NCBI GenBank assembly: GCA_028386065.3
Contig: JAKUCV010002060.1
Coordinates: 3,678 to 67,677, forward strand
Direction: 5' to 3'
Length of the DNA stretch: 64,000 nucleotides
Origin: Turnera subulata
Taxonomy: Eukaryota > Streptophyta > Magnoliopsida > Malpighiales > Passifloraceae
This document shows positions 1-12,277 of the stretch, one piece after another. Position 1 is the first letter of the stretch. The number at the start of each line of letters is the position of its first letter. Under the pieces are notes generated by a model. That model saw only the letters and a list, made by a program, of their open reading frames with translations. It was not told where the DNA came from and did not search any database. A program made the translations under genes and the position numbers.

Positions 1-517
1 TGTATATCCCTAACAGGTGTATAGCATTTCGCTCTCACAGTATGCCGGTCGCACGGTCCTATTTCCTTGTATGACTATTGCTGTTGTAGCAAGAATGAGT
101 TTCTTGCATTTGGTATTTTGAGCACTCTCACTTATGTGTGAGTGGGAGATGTTGGGTTATATTGTATGGAGGCCCACTTGAGGTAGTGGGGCCCACGAGG
201 TCCACCCATAAGTTGGGTGCTCACCTTGTAACCCTAGTTGCCTCCTATATATACATGTTGTTCTATGGCACAAAGACCAAGAACATTACATACATAGGGT
301 GGCTAGGTTACACCCACACATACTATACACACAGCTATAGAGAGGAGAGGTTTAGGCCGTGGAGACTACAGGGGTTGCTCCGATACACCGTGACAACTCT
401 TCACGACCGGTAGATCAAGACCTGGACTCCAAGACCTGTTTGCTTCCGCTGCTAGGACTCCAAGTAGGTGTCCTAATTTACTTTATTCAGGATATATGTT
501 ATCCTTCAGTCTTGAAC
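1..517 (+). mobile_element. Probable 3' end of an LTR retrotransposon (polypurine tract plus LTR-like sequence)
   Basis: A purine-only tract at 141-149 is followed at 150 by TGTTGGG, the usual start of a plant Copia-type LTR. A TATA-like run (CCTATATATACAT, about 241-253) lies inside, as expected of an LTR promoter. The 3' limit is uncertain; a CA end near 517 is possible. The 5' part of the element would lie left of the window, so no target duplication can be checked. A 91-residue frame at 138-413 has no family resemblance and is treated as chance. Confidence 0.35.
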
Positions 518-2374
518 ATGGATTCTATGACTATGACTTTTCTTTTTTTGACAGGGAACATGGGTTTTTGCTTGTTATCCTGATAAGCCATCATGCTGCA
601 CTCATATTCAACTCATATATATAATTTCCCTTGACATTAAACCTCACGTTAAATGGACTTATACATAGTTTTTCCTTGACTAAACCTCCTATCATCAAGG
701 AGCAGATCATGAAGCACAAATTTAAACAATTGCCAGATTAATAGTTATTCTACAAGAAATAAATCGCTCAAAATCATAAAAGTTGAATATCGCGTTTTAC
801 ACACGAGGGTAGGGCGCATATTCTTGGACATGTGTACGGTGTATGTCCTTGTTCAGTTAATTTGTAGCCGCAAAGAAAAAAAATCAAAGAAAGGTTAACA
901 TCTTCTTCCACAAACCGATGATGCTTTATGGAATCGGGCATTTGAGCATATACTGCCTTTGTGCCTGAATGTAAGCTTGGTTCACCTAAAGCCAATTTGT
1001 CTTTCTCTTTACCATGAAGGGCGTTGCAAAATCATGGCTTCACATTATTATTATTATTATTATTATATGGACATGCATGGCTTCTCATTATTAAATTAAA
1101 GGAGCCGAAGTAATAGTGTGTGACTGTGTGTTAGGAATGGTATAGCTAAAGCAGTCACTGTAAGTTTTGGAGGGATGCTTGGATTGAGGACGTTGGCCCC
1201 TACCCTATCTAATGTATATTGATGGTGTCAGTCTCCTCCTGGCCCCTGGAATCCTCTAAAATCTGCACCTGTTGCTGATGTTGTGTCCCCGCTTCCTCGT
1301 TGGAATTGGTCCCCAATCCAAAATCTGCTCCCTCGGTGTTTGAAGATTGCATCTACTTTTTTATCTACCATACTATAAGTATATGATTCCTAAATCTCCG
1401 TACACTTTCGAAAGTCTACTTCACCATGAAAATTTTAACAAGCAACCCTGACATGGTTGTTACTTTGAGTTTTTAGACCCAACCCGATACGTAAATGTGT
1501 TCCTTTGTCTTGTTTTAGACCAAGACGCAAACGCAACTGCTGTGTACTGTTCCCCCAAACTCATACTATTTGTTTGACTCAATGCAATCTCTTTTTGTTA
1601 AACCAATAGTACCCCATGAATTGTCTGCTTCCTATTTTTTTTTGTTTTGGCTTTAAACAGCAGAAATTAAAGACGTTGATTTTCTTTTTGGGTATAGAAT
1701 TAAGGCATGTATATGCCAAAAGTTGAATGCAGTTTCCAGGGAATTCTGCTCCTCAGTTATTACAATTAGAACTAAAGTACCAAAAAGATATGAACATTTC
1801 AGGTATGGAGCGTTGTTATTACTACTTTTGAGGAGACTGTGAGTGAAACCAAACATTAAATGTCCGCGGGTCCAGTGCTTTCGAGCCCGTTCTGTAATTA
1901 ATACTACGTCACATCATCAAGGAAAGAAGCTCGGTTGCGTTTAATGGAGTTGCTTGTCGCCTTCAATATAAAGCTTATTAATTTTTCTTTTTTCAAGCCA
2001 AGGTCCTCCTCCACCACCACATTTCACAGTCAGGACATTTAATGGCCTTTGTTTTGTAACCAAGCAGCATACACATACAGCTAGCCAACTAGCTAGCTAC
2101 TGTCACTCGTTGCCCAACTACATACATATAAGGCACATATATGGTATACGTCTTCTAATCCTCTTGTTCCGTCCCTATTCATCAATTTAGTCAATCTTGT
2201 CTTGTTGTTAAACGATCAATACTATTCAACCACATAGAAGTAAACAAGCTCCATTTGTTTTCTTTAAAAGAAAAAATTGTTTTCTTTTGGCTCTCTCACA
2301 TTTTCTCTTGATCCATATCAAGCCACGGGTTTCACCTCCTTGCCATTCGTGTACATCACGTAAACATACAAGTG
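518..2374. other. Intergenic region upstream of the first BAHD gene
   Basis: No convincing coding sequence on either strand. It contains an ATT trinucleotide microsatellite at about 1043-1065 and AT-rich sequence. The distal promoter of the first BAHD gene must lie in its right part. Confidence 0.6.
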
Positions 2375-2382
2375 TATAAAAG
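2375..2382 (+). promoter_or_regulatory. TATA box of BAHD gene 1
   Basis: TATAAAAG lies about 150 bases upstream of the leader-intron donor at 2528. A transcription start near 2405 would give a short non-coding first exon. The assignment rests on motif and position only. Confidence 0.45.
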
Positions 2383-2527
2383 TACGAACAACAAAAACGT
2401 CCACACTGTTGATGAAGGAAAACAAATAAAGAAACACCATAACCTTCTTCTCTCTTGTTTGTTCATAAACCTCTCTCCCTCTCGGTGCTTGTTTGATGGT
2501 AATTTTTCATTTTTCCTGACTCTAAAG

Positions 2528-3567
2528 GTATGTTAATATTCTGATCTCCGATTTGATGCTGATTGTATACTAATAGTCAACCCTTGTTTAGGGTAAATTA
2601 TTCCACTTCACACGTTTAAGTAATGGGTGGGGGGGAAGAGGTGATCGCTTGTAAGATTTCTGTTTGATGGGTGGGGGCATGCAAGTGCTCACTTGTGAGG
2701 TTTTCGGTGTTGTATAGACTATAGAGTTGTTGGTGCTAGCTATGTGGTTGGACAATGACAATTGATAGAAGCTACTGTACTTGCAACAATAATATCAACA
2801 GTCTCTAATCGCAGTCCTTTTACCTTTTGAACTGATCACTTCCATTTATATTGAATAAGATGCTTAACCTAAGAAATCTGAAACAGTGATATCTGTAAAT
2901 CAACCTATTATTAATTGGAGTTCTTTTCCTTTCTTTTTTCTTAAGAACAGTAGTTTGATTCATTATATGATGGAAGCCAAAGATTAGACATGTACTTTTT
3001 AATTTTTGGAGATCAAAGTAAGTAATCAATTGACAAAAAAAATCAAGGTGGGTCTATTCTGCCACCACCTGTGGATTTGTTTGGTGTTCTGGGTTCCATC
3101 CTGTCTACCCATGCTATTTTCATAGTTGTACGATCTCCATTGATCTATCATTTTACATAATAGATGAAACAAGTACATTTGCAATAAAAAAATGCTTGAT
3201 GTAAATGATTGCAGGAACTATGTACATATAATTAATTTCTATTTGTGTCATTTGGGCTTGTGGGTTTTTCTGAGTATTAATTAATTAATTGGTACTATAA
3301 GAACAAAACCAAAAAAAGTAATTTCCTTTGAACGAAACAAAAAAGGAAAGTACTAATTAACTTTTACAGGCGCTAGCTTCTTTTCTGGCTTTTGTTATGA
3401 ACCTGTCATAATCATTGTCTTGAGATTGTCTCTTCCATCTTGTTATCTTGTTTAATTAACACTATCGGTTTGTTTTTTCTTCTTTTCTTTGTGTTTCTAG
3501 TACACCACTTGTTTTGTTCTTCGAAGTGGCATGATATAATTTTTGCTGTATTAATCATTGTAGCTAG
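2528..3567 (+). other. 5'-leader intron of BAHD gene 1
   Basis: The donor AAAG|GTATGTTAATATT is repeated almost exactly in the leader of BAHD gene 2 (13327) and in two orphan copies (7058, 16639). The acceptor CTAG|GTAC lies 13 bases before the ATG. The intron would be about 1040 bp. Conservation of both ends among paralogues supports a genuine leader intron. Confidence 0.6.
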
Positions 3568-3580
3568 GTACAGTACCACG

Positions 3581-5067
3581 ATGAAAATCAACGTAAAAGA
3601 CTCAACTATTGTATGCCCAGCTGAAGATACGCCCCATGAACGCCTTTGGGTCTCTAACTTGGACCTAATCCATACAAGATATCATCTCCCTACAGTGTAC
3701 CTCTACGAGCCGAATGGCTCTTCCAATACATTTGACGTTCAAGTACTTAAGGAAGCTTTGAGTAAAGTTCTTGTGCCATTTTATCCTGCGGCTGGTAGAT
3801 TGGCATTAGATGCAAATGGCAGGATTGAAATAGACTGTAATGCAAAGGGAGCGCTATTCATAGAAGCCGAAACTGATTCTCCTACAAGTGATCTTGGTGA
3901 TTTCATGCCTAGCCCCGAACTTAGACAACTTGTTCCAACGATTGATTATTCAGACATTACACTTCACCCGCTTGTCCTTTTCCAGGTACAGTCATTACCT
4001 GTGTCTCTAATATTGGTCAATTAGTGTAATTAGTGCCGCTGAAGTAACATAATTTATGTTTATTTTGTATGCAAATGATCATATTCACATAGTTTTAAGC
4101 CTATACGATGTCTAATTAACTAGTCCTAGCTATTATATTGACATTTAATCCTATGGATGTTATTTGTTACTATGGCTCACAGATTACGAAATTCAGCTGT
4201 GGAGGAGTCTGCCTAGGTGTAGCATTTCATCATACTGTGGCAGATGGTCAAGGAGCGCTCCACTTCATCAACTCGTGGGCCAGCCTAGCACGGGGTCAGC
4301 CCATTTCCTGCCCACCACGACTAGACCGAACCATTCTTCGGGCCCGAGACCCACCGAGGCCCACATTCCACCATGTCGAATACGATCAGCCCCCTGCTTT
4401 GACCACACCGGCCCAAGACCTGAACCCGCCCACATCAATGGCAAACCTGAAGATCACGCCCGACCAACTGAACACGTTGAAGGCCCAGGTAAACAGCGTC
4501 AATGGCACCAACAATTATTACAGCACTTTCCAGATACTCACCGCACACATATGGCGTTGTGCGACCAAGGCTCGTGGGTTGTCTAATGATCAAAAGACTA
4601 AACTTAGTATAGGAAGTGATGGTCGATCAAGATTGGTTCCTCCACTTCCACAAGGTTACTTTGGCAATGTAATATTCCATGCAACTCCAATTGCTCTTGC
4701 GGGTGATCTTGTCACAGAACCTTTATTGCATACGGTGGAGAGACTTGACAAAGCCATTAAGAGGATGGATGATAGTTACTTGAGGTCTGCTATTGATCGA
4801 ATGGAAGAAATAGGTGATCTCACACCAATCTTGAGAGGGTCTATCACATCTCGCTGCCCTAATCTTACAGTTGCCAGTTGGATGCGGCTGCCATTTTATG
4901 AGGCTGATTTTGGATGGGGTAGACCATTGCTTTTGAGGCCTGCAAATGCCTGTGAAGGAAAAGGGTACTTGTACTCTAGCCCGGCCAATGATGGAACTTT
5001 CTCACTGGCCATTTGCTTGGAAGCTCATCACTTGACATCTTTCGAAAAGTTGTTCTATGAAGTTTGA
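3581..5067 (+). CDS. BAHD acyltransferase, HCT-like (gene 1)
   Basis: Predicted cytosolic acyl-CoA-dependent acyltransferase of the BAHD family, closest in pattern to shikimate/quinate hydroxycinnamoyltransferases (HCT/HQT). Exons are 3581-3985 and 4183-5067 with a phase-0 intron of 197 bp, giving 429 residues, the usual HCT length. The intron falls at the HCT position, just before the KFSCGG segment. The catalytic HXXXD is H152-TVA-D156 in HHTVADG, and the structural DFGWG motif is at 377-381. The SWMRLP segment before DFGWG carries the arginine that, as I recall, contacts shikimate in HCT structures. The start is MKINVKDSTIV, shared by the paralogues; an upstream in-frame extension from 3440 lies in the leader intron and is rejected. 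The canonical HCT RHHAADG is replaced by FHHTVADG, so the acceptor may differ from shikimate. Confidence 0.9.
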
Positions 5068-5336
5068 ATTTCCCGGATGGCTTAATTTGCTTGCAACAAC
5101 AGATATGTACAATTCAAGCCAATGCCATGATTTGATATATGTGAAGTTCTATACCACTCGATCGGTGTAGTTTTATCCATCCCAATAAGTTGCATGCATT
5201 TGGTGGTGATGGAGTAACACTTGAAGGAATAATTTTTTTTGTTATTGTTTTAACTAGTTCCGTTCTCTCTTCTTTTTGAAATGCCAAATTCATTGATTCT
5301 CAATAGCTTCAAACTATGAAAAACAACCAAATATAT

Positions 5337-5810
5337 TTGGATTGGGCTCCTCTCTAGTTGGTACCGGGTACCAGGAGACATCATCCTGTTAAGTCAATCT
5401 TAACCATTAGATTAAATCTAATGGTTATTAATTATTGTATAAGATACATTTTCAACACTCATTTATTTTTCTTCTTTCCTTTTTGTTTCTTTCCTTTAAC
5501 CGATGACATAAACAAAACAACTTATTTAATTTTTTTTTTCACACATACTTTTTGCAAATCCAGTATTCATGGTTGAAGACAAAAACAAGAGAGTAAAAAG
5601 CATGTGTGAAAAAAGAAAAAAATTAAATGAGTTGTTTTGTTTATGTCATCGGTTAAAGGAAAGAAATAAAAAGGAAAGAAGAAAAATAAATGCAATGTTG
5701 AAAAGGTATCTTATAAAATAATTAAGAACCATTAGATTTAATTTAATGATTGAGATTGACTTAACAAGATGTCTCCCGTTATCCCCCAACTGGAGAAGAC
5801 CCCAATCCAA
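5337..5810. mobile_element. Foldback/MITE element with long inverted arms
   Basis: The 474-bp element starts TTGGATTGGG and ends with its exact reverse complement CCCAATCCAA. Its two halves (about 5337-5557 and 5595-5810) are near-complementary almost to the centre. One example is the ACCGATGACATAAACAAAAC stretch on the left and its complement on the right. The paralogous flank at about 7690 reads straight through the site without the insert, which confirms insertion. The target duplication is short and ambiguous (TAT-like). No coding capacity, so non-autonomous. Confidence 0.8.
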
Positions 5811-6839
5811 TATAATTGTGTTAGGACGACAGGGTTATTGCATCCATAGGTTCGGGTTTAGAAATCAATATGTTCACTTATTTGACTGTTATGAACTCGA
5901 CCCGAATTGCCAAATCTAATCGTAAGTAGTTCTATTCTTAACCCAAAAGAGAGATTGACCACGCACTCGCATATTCGCCTAAACCCCACAAATCTATTCC
6001 TTAATTAACATCAAAACAAATGAATTCAATTTCACACGTTTAAGTGGTCGAGTACTCAACTTATAAGGTTTATCTGTTGTATAAAGTAGTTAGGTGTTGG
6101 ATACTAACATCTCATACGATTATATAAAGGCAATAGTCACAACTGTACGTGTGGTCCTCTTTTGTGATCAATGATCTTTCATTTTCGCACATTAAAAGTT
6201 TTCATTTTGATTGAGAGCAACTAAACAACAATTTACTTTTTTTTTTTACTAAAAAAAACAATTTACTTTATCTGAATAAATTAATACTACACTGTAACTC
6301 TGTAAGTGTTTTACTTTGGGTATTCGCTTAGGGAAGATTTTTGGATACTGAATTAAACAATATGATTAAGACTGACAATTTTTGTTCATGACCTTCCATT
6401 TAACATCGCTTATTAAACGTTTTCATTTGATTTAGAACAACTTAACAACAATTTACTTTATCTGAATAAATTAATACATTGGTATTGTCTTTAATTTATT
6501 TCTTCACGTTGCCAGCGATCATGGCTTGAATTAACCACGAGACACCTAGCTACCAATGATGTCTTTTACACATAATTAACCTAGGACCTCGTTATATAAA
6601 TTCCAGTAAACTAGTATAAGGTTCAAAAAAAAAAAGGTACCAGTTTTTACTACTACGGTCACCTTTTTCTTCCCAGATTTCACATGATCGAACGTTCCAT
6701 ATTTCATGACCTTTTACAATATTGGTCCGTCCTGAGAAAGACACTACCCCGCTATTTTTTCTTTGGGTTGACAACATTTCACATTACTCAAATGTACGTA
6801 ACACTAATTAGGGCTGGGATCAAACCTGCGAGCTAGTAT
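5811..6839. other. 3' flank of BAHD gene 1, shared with other repeat units
   Basis: No gene seen. The sequence is repeated in part at 7690-8090 and 12574-13030, showing that the BAHD array grew by tandem duplication of gene plus flanks. The 61-residue frame at 6592-6777 and its counterpart at 12784-13011 lie in this repeated flank and look non-coding. Confidence 0.6.
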
Positions 6840-7057
6840 AGCACCTTTCCAAGTCGTGGCTTATCCTCCAACCACTCAAGAAATAAAGCAAAGATAAGCA
6901 TTGCTGTTTCTTAGTCGATTGACGTTGTTATATAGCATTCCAAAAAAGGAAAAACATTGTTATATGGTAGAAATTAAACAGAGCCTAACCTCGTGAGGGA
7001 AGAAGAACGAGAGCAGCGGGGAGCATTATCTCTTCACTTTCTTGACTGTGGTGGCCG
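6840..7057 (+). promoter_or_regulatory. Orphan copy of the BAHD promoter and leader exon
   Basis: This block closely matches 13100-13326 upstream of BAHD gene 2 and 16410-16638. It includes the conserved TTGTTATATAG TATA-like segment (6925-6935), the TCACTTTCTTGAC leader segment and the GGCCG|GTATGTT donor ending at 7057. The gene it served has been deleted (see 7515-7592). Confidence 0.6.
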
Positions 7058-7514
7058 GTATGTTAATATTTCTGGTCTCTCATTTCACATTTTAATTTGC
7101 TAGCCAATTTTGCAGTTGGATTTCAAACATTATTAGCCTGAGGGCTGAAGTTTTAAAGTTGCTGGTCTATTTAGGTAGACAAAAGTCACGCACTTACGTG
7201 TGGCCGGGCAAGTGCTCATTTGTTAGGTTTTTGGTGTTGTATAGACAATGATGTATAATATGTGGTTGGACAGTGATAATATATAGAAGCTATTGTACTT
7301 GCAACAATCATAACAACAGTCTCTATTCGAGATCCATTTACCTTTTGAACTGATCACTTCCATTTATATTGAATAAGATGCTTAATTTAATTTTTGGAGA
7401 TCAAAATAAGTAACCAATTGCTAAAAAATCATGGTGGGTCTATTCCACCACCTGTGGGTTTGCTAGGTGTTCTGGTTTCCATCCAGTCTGGGATTAATTA
7501 GGGTTTGATTAGTA

Positions 7515-7592
7515 TAGCCCAATGATGGAACTTTCTCACTGGTCATTTGCTTGGAAGCTCATCACTTGACATCTTTCGAAAAGTTGGTCATT
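7515..7592 (+). pseudogene. Residual 3' end of a deleted BAHD gene
   Basis: About 78 bases match the last codons of BAHD gene 1 (4985-5062), from the CCAATGATGG segment to TTTCGAAAAGTTG. The sequence then continues into the gene 1-type 3' flank. Everything between the leader intron (about 7490) and this point is missing, so one internal deletion removed nearly the whole coding region. It is clearly non-functional. Confidence 0.8.
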
Positions 7593-8094
7593 TCCTGAAA
7601 ATTTTGTTACTGTTTTAAGTTCCGTTTTCTCTTCTTATTGAAATGCCCAAATTCATTGATTTTCAATGGCTTCAAAATGTGAAGAACGACCAAACATATT
7701 TGTGTTAGCACGACAGGATTATTACATAGATAGGTTCAGGTTTAGGAATCAATACATGTTCACCTATTTGACCAAATATGAGCTCGACCCAAGTTGCTAA
7801 ATCTAATCTAGTAAGTGGTTCTATCCTTAACCCATAAGAAAGATTGACCACCCATTGCCAGATTCGCCTAAACCCCACAAATCTATTCCTTAACATCAAA
7901 ATAAATGCGATAGGCTGGAAGTGGTGGTGCAAATCAAATTTGAAAGATGTAGAGATAAGATAAGCAAAGCACTGCTACTGCGCAAGTACCATAAGCTGAA
8001 GTTTTAGAGGACTAATGAATTCAGTTTCACACGTGGACGAGGACCCAACTTATAAGGTTTATGTGCTGGTATAGAGTGGGTAGGGGTTGGATAT

Positions 8095-8385
8095 TGTTAA
8101 GAGATCGTGGTTATTTCTCACAATCAATCAAGCACTCAACGAGAAAGAAAAGAAATAGACACAAAGATTTAACGAGGTAAAGCCATTGATGCCTACGTCC
8201 TCGGACAAGAACAGAGAGAGTTTCTCCACTATGATGAATTATAGTACAATACAGAACCTGTTTACATTCTCTGTATGTAAACCTGCACTTTCGGCAACTT
8301 AACAGTTGAGCCCTAACTAATAACAAGTCTACAAGCCCAAACCATAAACTAAGTCCACTAGAATTCAAGACAACAAAAAGCAACA
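8095..8385 (-). repeat. 3' LTR of the Copia element
   Basis: Begins TGTTAAGAG and ends CAACA in window orientation, and pairs with 12278-12568. A purine-rich tract (AGAGGAAGA on the minus strand) lies just inside it at about 8386-8400 and serves as the polypurine tract. Confidence 0.9.
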
Positions 8386-8463
8386 AATCTTCCTCTTGAC
8401 TTGAATTCTCTTCATCTACCAGGAAAAACAACCCGCTGCCTTGTCACAGCCCTCTTAAGGGCA

Positions 8464-11400
8464 TTACTGCGTACTGCCTACACCAACCAAGTCTAGGCAA
8501 TGCCTAAACTTGGTAACTGGAACTGCCTTGGTCATCATATCTGCTGGATTATCATGTGTAGACACTTTCTTCACATCAACGACACCCTGTGATATAATGT
8601 CCCAAATAAAGTAAAGTCTGACATCTATATGCTTTGTTCGCTCATGATACATCTGGTTCTTAGTAAGATGGATAGCACTTTGATTGTCACAAAACACTGC
8701 AGTTTTCTTCTGTGTCAACCCCAGATCACTTACCAGACCTTGTAACCAAATAGCTTCTTTCACTGCTTCAGTAATAGCCATATACTCTGCCTCTGTAATA
8801 GACAACGCAACAACAGCTTGCAAAGTTGCTTTCCAACTGATAGCACTACCAGAAAGACTAAAGACATAACCTGTCAAAGACCTTCTCTTATCTAAGTCCT
8901 CTGCATAGTCTGAATCAACATAGCCAATAATCGAATTCATTAACTTGGTTTTGTCAAACGTCAAACCAACACTAGCAGTACCTTTTAAGTATCTCAAAAT
9001 CCACTTCACTGCTTGCCAATGTTCCTTTCCTGGATACGCCATGTATCTACTCACAACACTGACAACATGTGAAATGTCAGGACGAGTGCATACCATAGCA
9101 TACATGATGCTACCTACAGCACTTGAATATGGAACAAGAGACATTTCTTCCATCTCCTCGTCTGTCTTTGGTGACATGTCTGCAGATAACTTGAAATGTG
9201 TAGCAAATGGAATAGACACAGGTTTAACACCTGCTAAATTAAATCTCTGGAGAACTTTCTCAACATAGGACTGTTGACTAAGCATAAGCTTCCCAACACT
9301 TCTATTCCTTGTGATTTCCATCCCTAAAATCTTCCTTGCTGCACCCAAATCCTTCATCTCAAACTCTTCACCAAGCTGCTTTTTCAATACGGTAATCTTT
9401 GACATACTGTTAGTAGCAATGAGCATGTCATCCACATACAACAACAAATACACCAAAGAATCATCTGCAAGCTTCTTATGATACACACAACTATCATGCA
9501 CTTCGAGTAAAGCCACTACGAACCATGAATGTATCAAACCTCTTATACCACAACCTAGGAGACTGTTTCAAACCATATAAGGACTTCTTAAGTAAGCAAA
9601 CATGGTCTACCATACCTGGAGTGATGAATCCCTCATGTTGACGCATATAAATTTGCTCCTCCAACTCACCATGCAAGAAAGCAGTTTTTACATCTAACTG
9701 CTCTAGTTCTAAGTCATAAAGAGCCACCACAGCTAATAAGACCCTGATAGAGCTGTGTTTTACCACTGGAGAAAATACTTCATTATAGTCTATCCCCTCC
9801 CTCTATGTAAAACCTTTAGCTACTAACCTTGCCTTGTATCTAGGTGCTTCAACCCCGGATTTCCTTCTTTCCTCTTGAAAACCCACTTGCAGCCTACTAC
9901 CTTCTGTCCTTTCGGCAATGGAACAAGCTTCCATATTTGATTCTTGTGAAGAGACTCAATCTTTTCACCCATAGCACCAATCCATTGATCAGCATCCGAG
10001 CTAGCAATAGCTTCTTTATAGCCATTAGGCTCCTGCACATCAATTGTTTCTGCAACTGACAATGCAAATTTTACAAGGTTTGCATAACCAACAAGATTTG
10101 CATCAACAACATTCGCATACTTAGCTGGTACTTTCGTTTGCCTCTTTGATCTACCTGTGGCAATATTATACGTTTGCTGTTGTTGTACAGGTGCATCATC
10201 AACAGCAAGATTTTGCACCTCCTCCACAACTGTATTACAAGGCTGAACTTGTGGAATATCAATCTCAAGCTCAATTTGTTCTCTGACACCGCGGCCTGTT
10301 TCTGCTATTGTCTTCTCCTTTTGACCATCCATTGAGACACATTCATTAAATTTCACATCCCTGCTAATAATCATACCTGGAGACTTGGTATCTATACACC
10401 ACAGCCTGTAACCCTTTACTCCAAATGCATATCCTAGAAATATGCATTTCTTTGCCCTCGGCTCAAGTTTACCATCCCTCACATGAGCATATGCAGGACA
10501 ACCAAATACTCTTAAATTAGAGTAATCAGCAGGAAAACCGGACCATACCTCAAAAGGAGTTTTCAACTCAATAGCTGTCGATGGAGACATGTTAACCAAA
10601 TAGCAAGCTGTATTGATAGCTTCAGCCCAAAAACTTTTGCTCACACTGAATGTGAAAGCATGCTTCGTGCTCTATCACAAAGCGTCGTGTTCATACGTTC
10701 TGCAACACCATTCTGTTGTGGTGTTCCTGCACAAGTGCGGTGCCTCACTATTCCCTCTTTGCTGCAGAAATTGGTGAACACCCTGTTGCAAAATTCCAAC
10801 CCATTGTCAGTCCGAAGACGCTTAATTTTTTGCTTTGTTTGGCGCTCAACCATCGTCTTCCATTTAACAAAAGTTGAAAATGCTTCATCTTTTGTCTTTA
10901 GAAAATACACCCACACCATCCTAGAATAATCATCAATCAAAGTCATGAAATACCTGGCACCATTCTTAGAAGGAACTCTGTTCAGACCCCACAAATCAGA
11001 ATGTATGTAATCTAACTTGTCCTTGGTCTTGTGTTCTGCCTTCTTGTTGAACTTCACCCTAATTTGTTTACCAACCACACAGTGTTCACAAAATTCTAGA
11101 GCTTCATTTTTATACCCATCCAGCAAGTTTTGCTTCTTCAACACAGATAATCCTTTGTCACTCATGTGACCAAGACGCAAATGCCACAACTGAGACTTAC
11201 TAAGATGACTACTCCCTGACGCAATAGCAGCTTCTCCTGAAGCCACACTACCTTGAAGAAAATACAATCTAGATTCCAATTTTCCTTTCATAAGTACCAT
11301 GGAGCCTTTGCACACCTTTAGGATCCCATTTTCAGAATGAAACTTATATCCTTGATCATCCAATGTTGAAAGAGAAATTAAATTCCTCTTCATATGGGGA

Positions 11401-11578
11401 ACATGCCAACACTCAATGCTTCTAATAACACCATCGAACATTTTTAACTTGATGTGACCAATCCCTTCCATTGACAAAGAATTGTTATTGCCCAAGAAGA
11501 CAGTCCCACTCATTTGTTTATATGTAGCAAACCAATGCCTGTGAGGACACATGTGAAACGTCGCACCAGAATCAAGAA
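8464..11578 (-). pseudogene. Copia pol: protease, integrase, reverse transcriptase, RNase H (frameshifted)
   Basis: Reading 5' to 3' on the minus strand: protease motif DSGAT at about 11570, just after an in-frame TAG; GAG-pre-integrase and zinc-binding region (HLRLGHMSDKG, CEHC); integrase core with RTDNG and GTPQQNGVAER; reverse transcriptase with LDVKTAFLHG and the YVDDM active site; RNase H with SITEAEYMA. The frame is broken near 10643, near 9823-9766 and near 9537-9494, so at least three frameshifts are needed to read it through. Domain identity is secure but the product is not functional. Confidence 0.9.
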
Positions 11579-11579
11579 C

Positions 11580-12225
11580 CTATGAATTTTGTCCATGAAT
11601 AGAACCCACAGACAAAACTTCCCCAGTTCTATCACTGTCATCAGAATTGACGCAAGTGTCGACAATATTCGCAGAACTCTCATCCTTTTTCTTCCCCTTA
11701 TTCTTCAATATTGGACAATCATATTTCAAGTGACCCTTCTCTCCACCACACTTATAACAGAATCTGTTCTTGACTCTAGACTTCGACCTAGCCTTCGATT
11801 TCTTAGAGAAATCCTTATATTGTGTTCTTCCCCTACTCACCAAACTCTCACCTTCTGATCTATTGTCTGGAAAATTCTTTGTAAGCTCTTTTGATTTTAG
11901 CGAACTACTAACATCATCCAGCTTAACACTTTCTTTCCCATACAATAATGTATCAACAAAATTCTCATAACATGGTGGTAATGAGCATAACAAAATCAAG
12001 GCTTGATCCTCATCATCAATAATTATGTCTATATTTTTCAAATCCATAATTATTGAATTAAAATCATCAAGGTGATTTCTAATAGATGAAATTCTCATCC
12101 ACTGCCTTCCACAATCCTTGCAATACCAGAGAAGATCTCATTCTAATCTTCCAAAGACTAAAACTAGATCCTCCATCAAACTTCTCTATCTCATACTTTC
12201 CTGAAGAAGATGATGAACTTGACAT
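11580..12225 (-). pseudogene. Copia gag, internally deleted
   Basis: The gag start codon is probably at 12225 (MSSSSS followed by KYEIEKFDG and SLWKIRM, the usual Copia gag opening). The next readable part begins near 12098 with IRNHLDDFNSIIMDLKN, which lies well downstream in complete gag proteins, so a central piece of roughly 80 residues appears deleted. The CCHC zinc knuckle CYKCGGEKGHLKYDC is intact, followed by a basic stretch. A TAG stop separates gag from the protease frame. Confidence 0.75.
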
Positions 12226-12263
12226 CTTCACAACCTAGATTGTGAACCCAAAACAACCCCTGA

Positions 12264-12275
12264 GCTCCGCTACCA
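12264..12275 (-). other. Primer binding site of the Copia element
   Basis: On the minus strand the sequence two bases inside the 5' LTR reads TGGTAGCGGAGC. This resembles the initiator-methionine tRNA complement (TGGTATCAGAGC) used by most plant Copia elements, with a few differences. Confidence 0.6.
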
Positions 12276-12277
12276 AT

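Noticed and set aside
138..413. 91-residue frame near the window start
   Set aside because: It overlaps an LTR-like sequence, has no recognisable domain and reads as translated repeat DNA.
3440..3580. Hydrophobic N-terminal extension of BAHD gene 1
   Set aside because: The extension lies in the leader intron; BAHD proteins are cytosolic and the paralogues all start at MKIN.
4164..4586. 140-residue frame inside BAHD gene 1
   Set aside because: Shadow of the real coding frame with no independent support.
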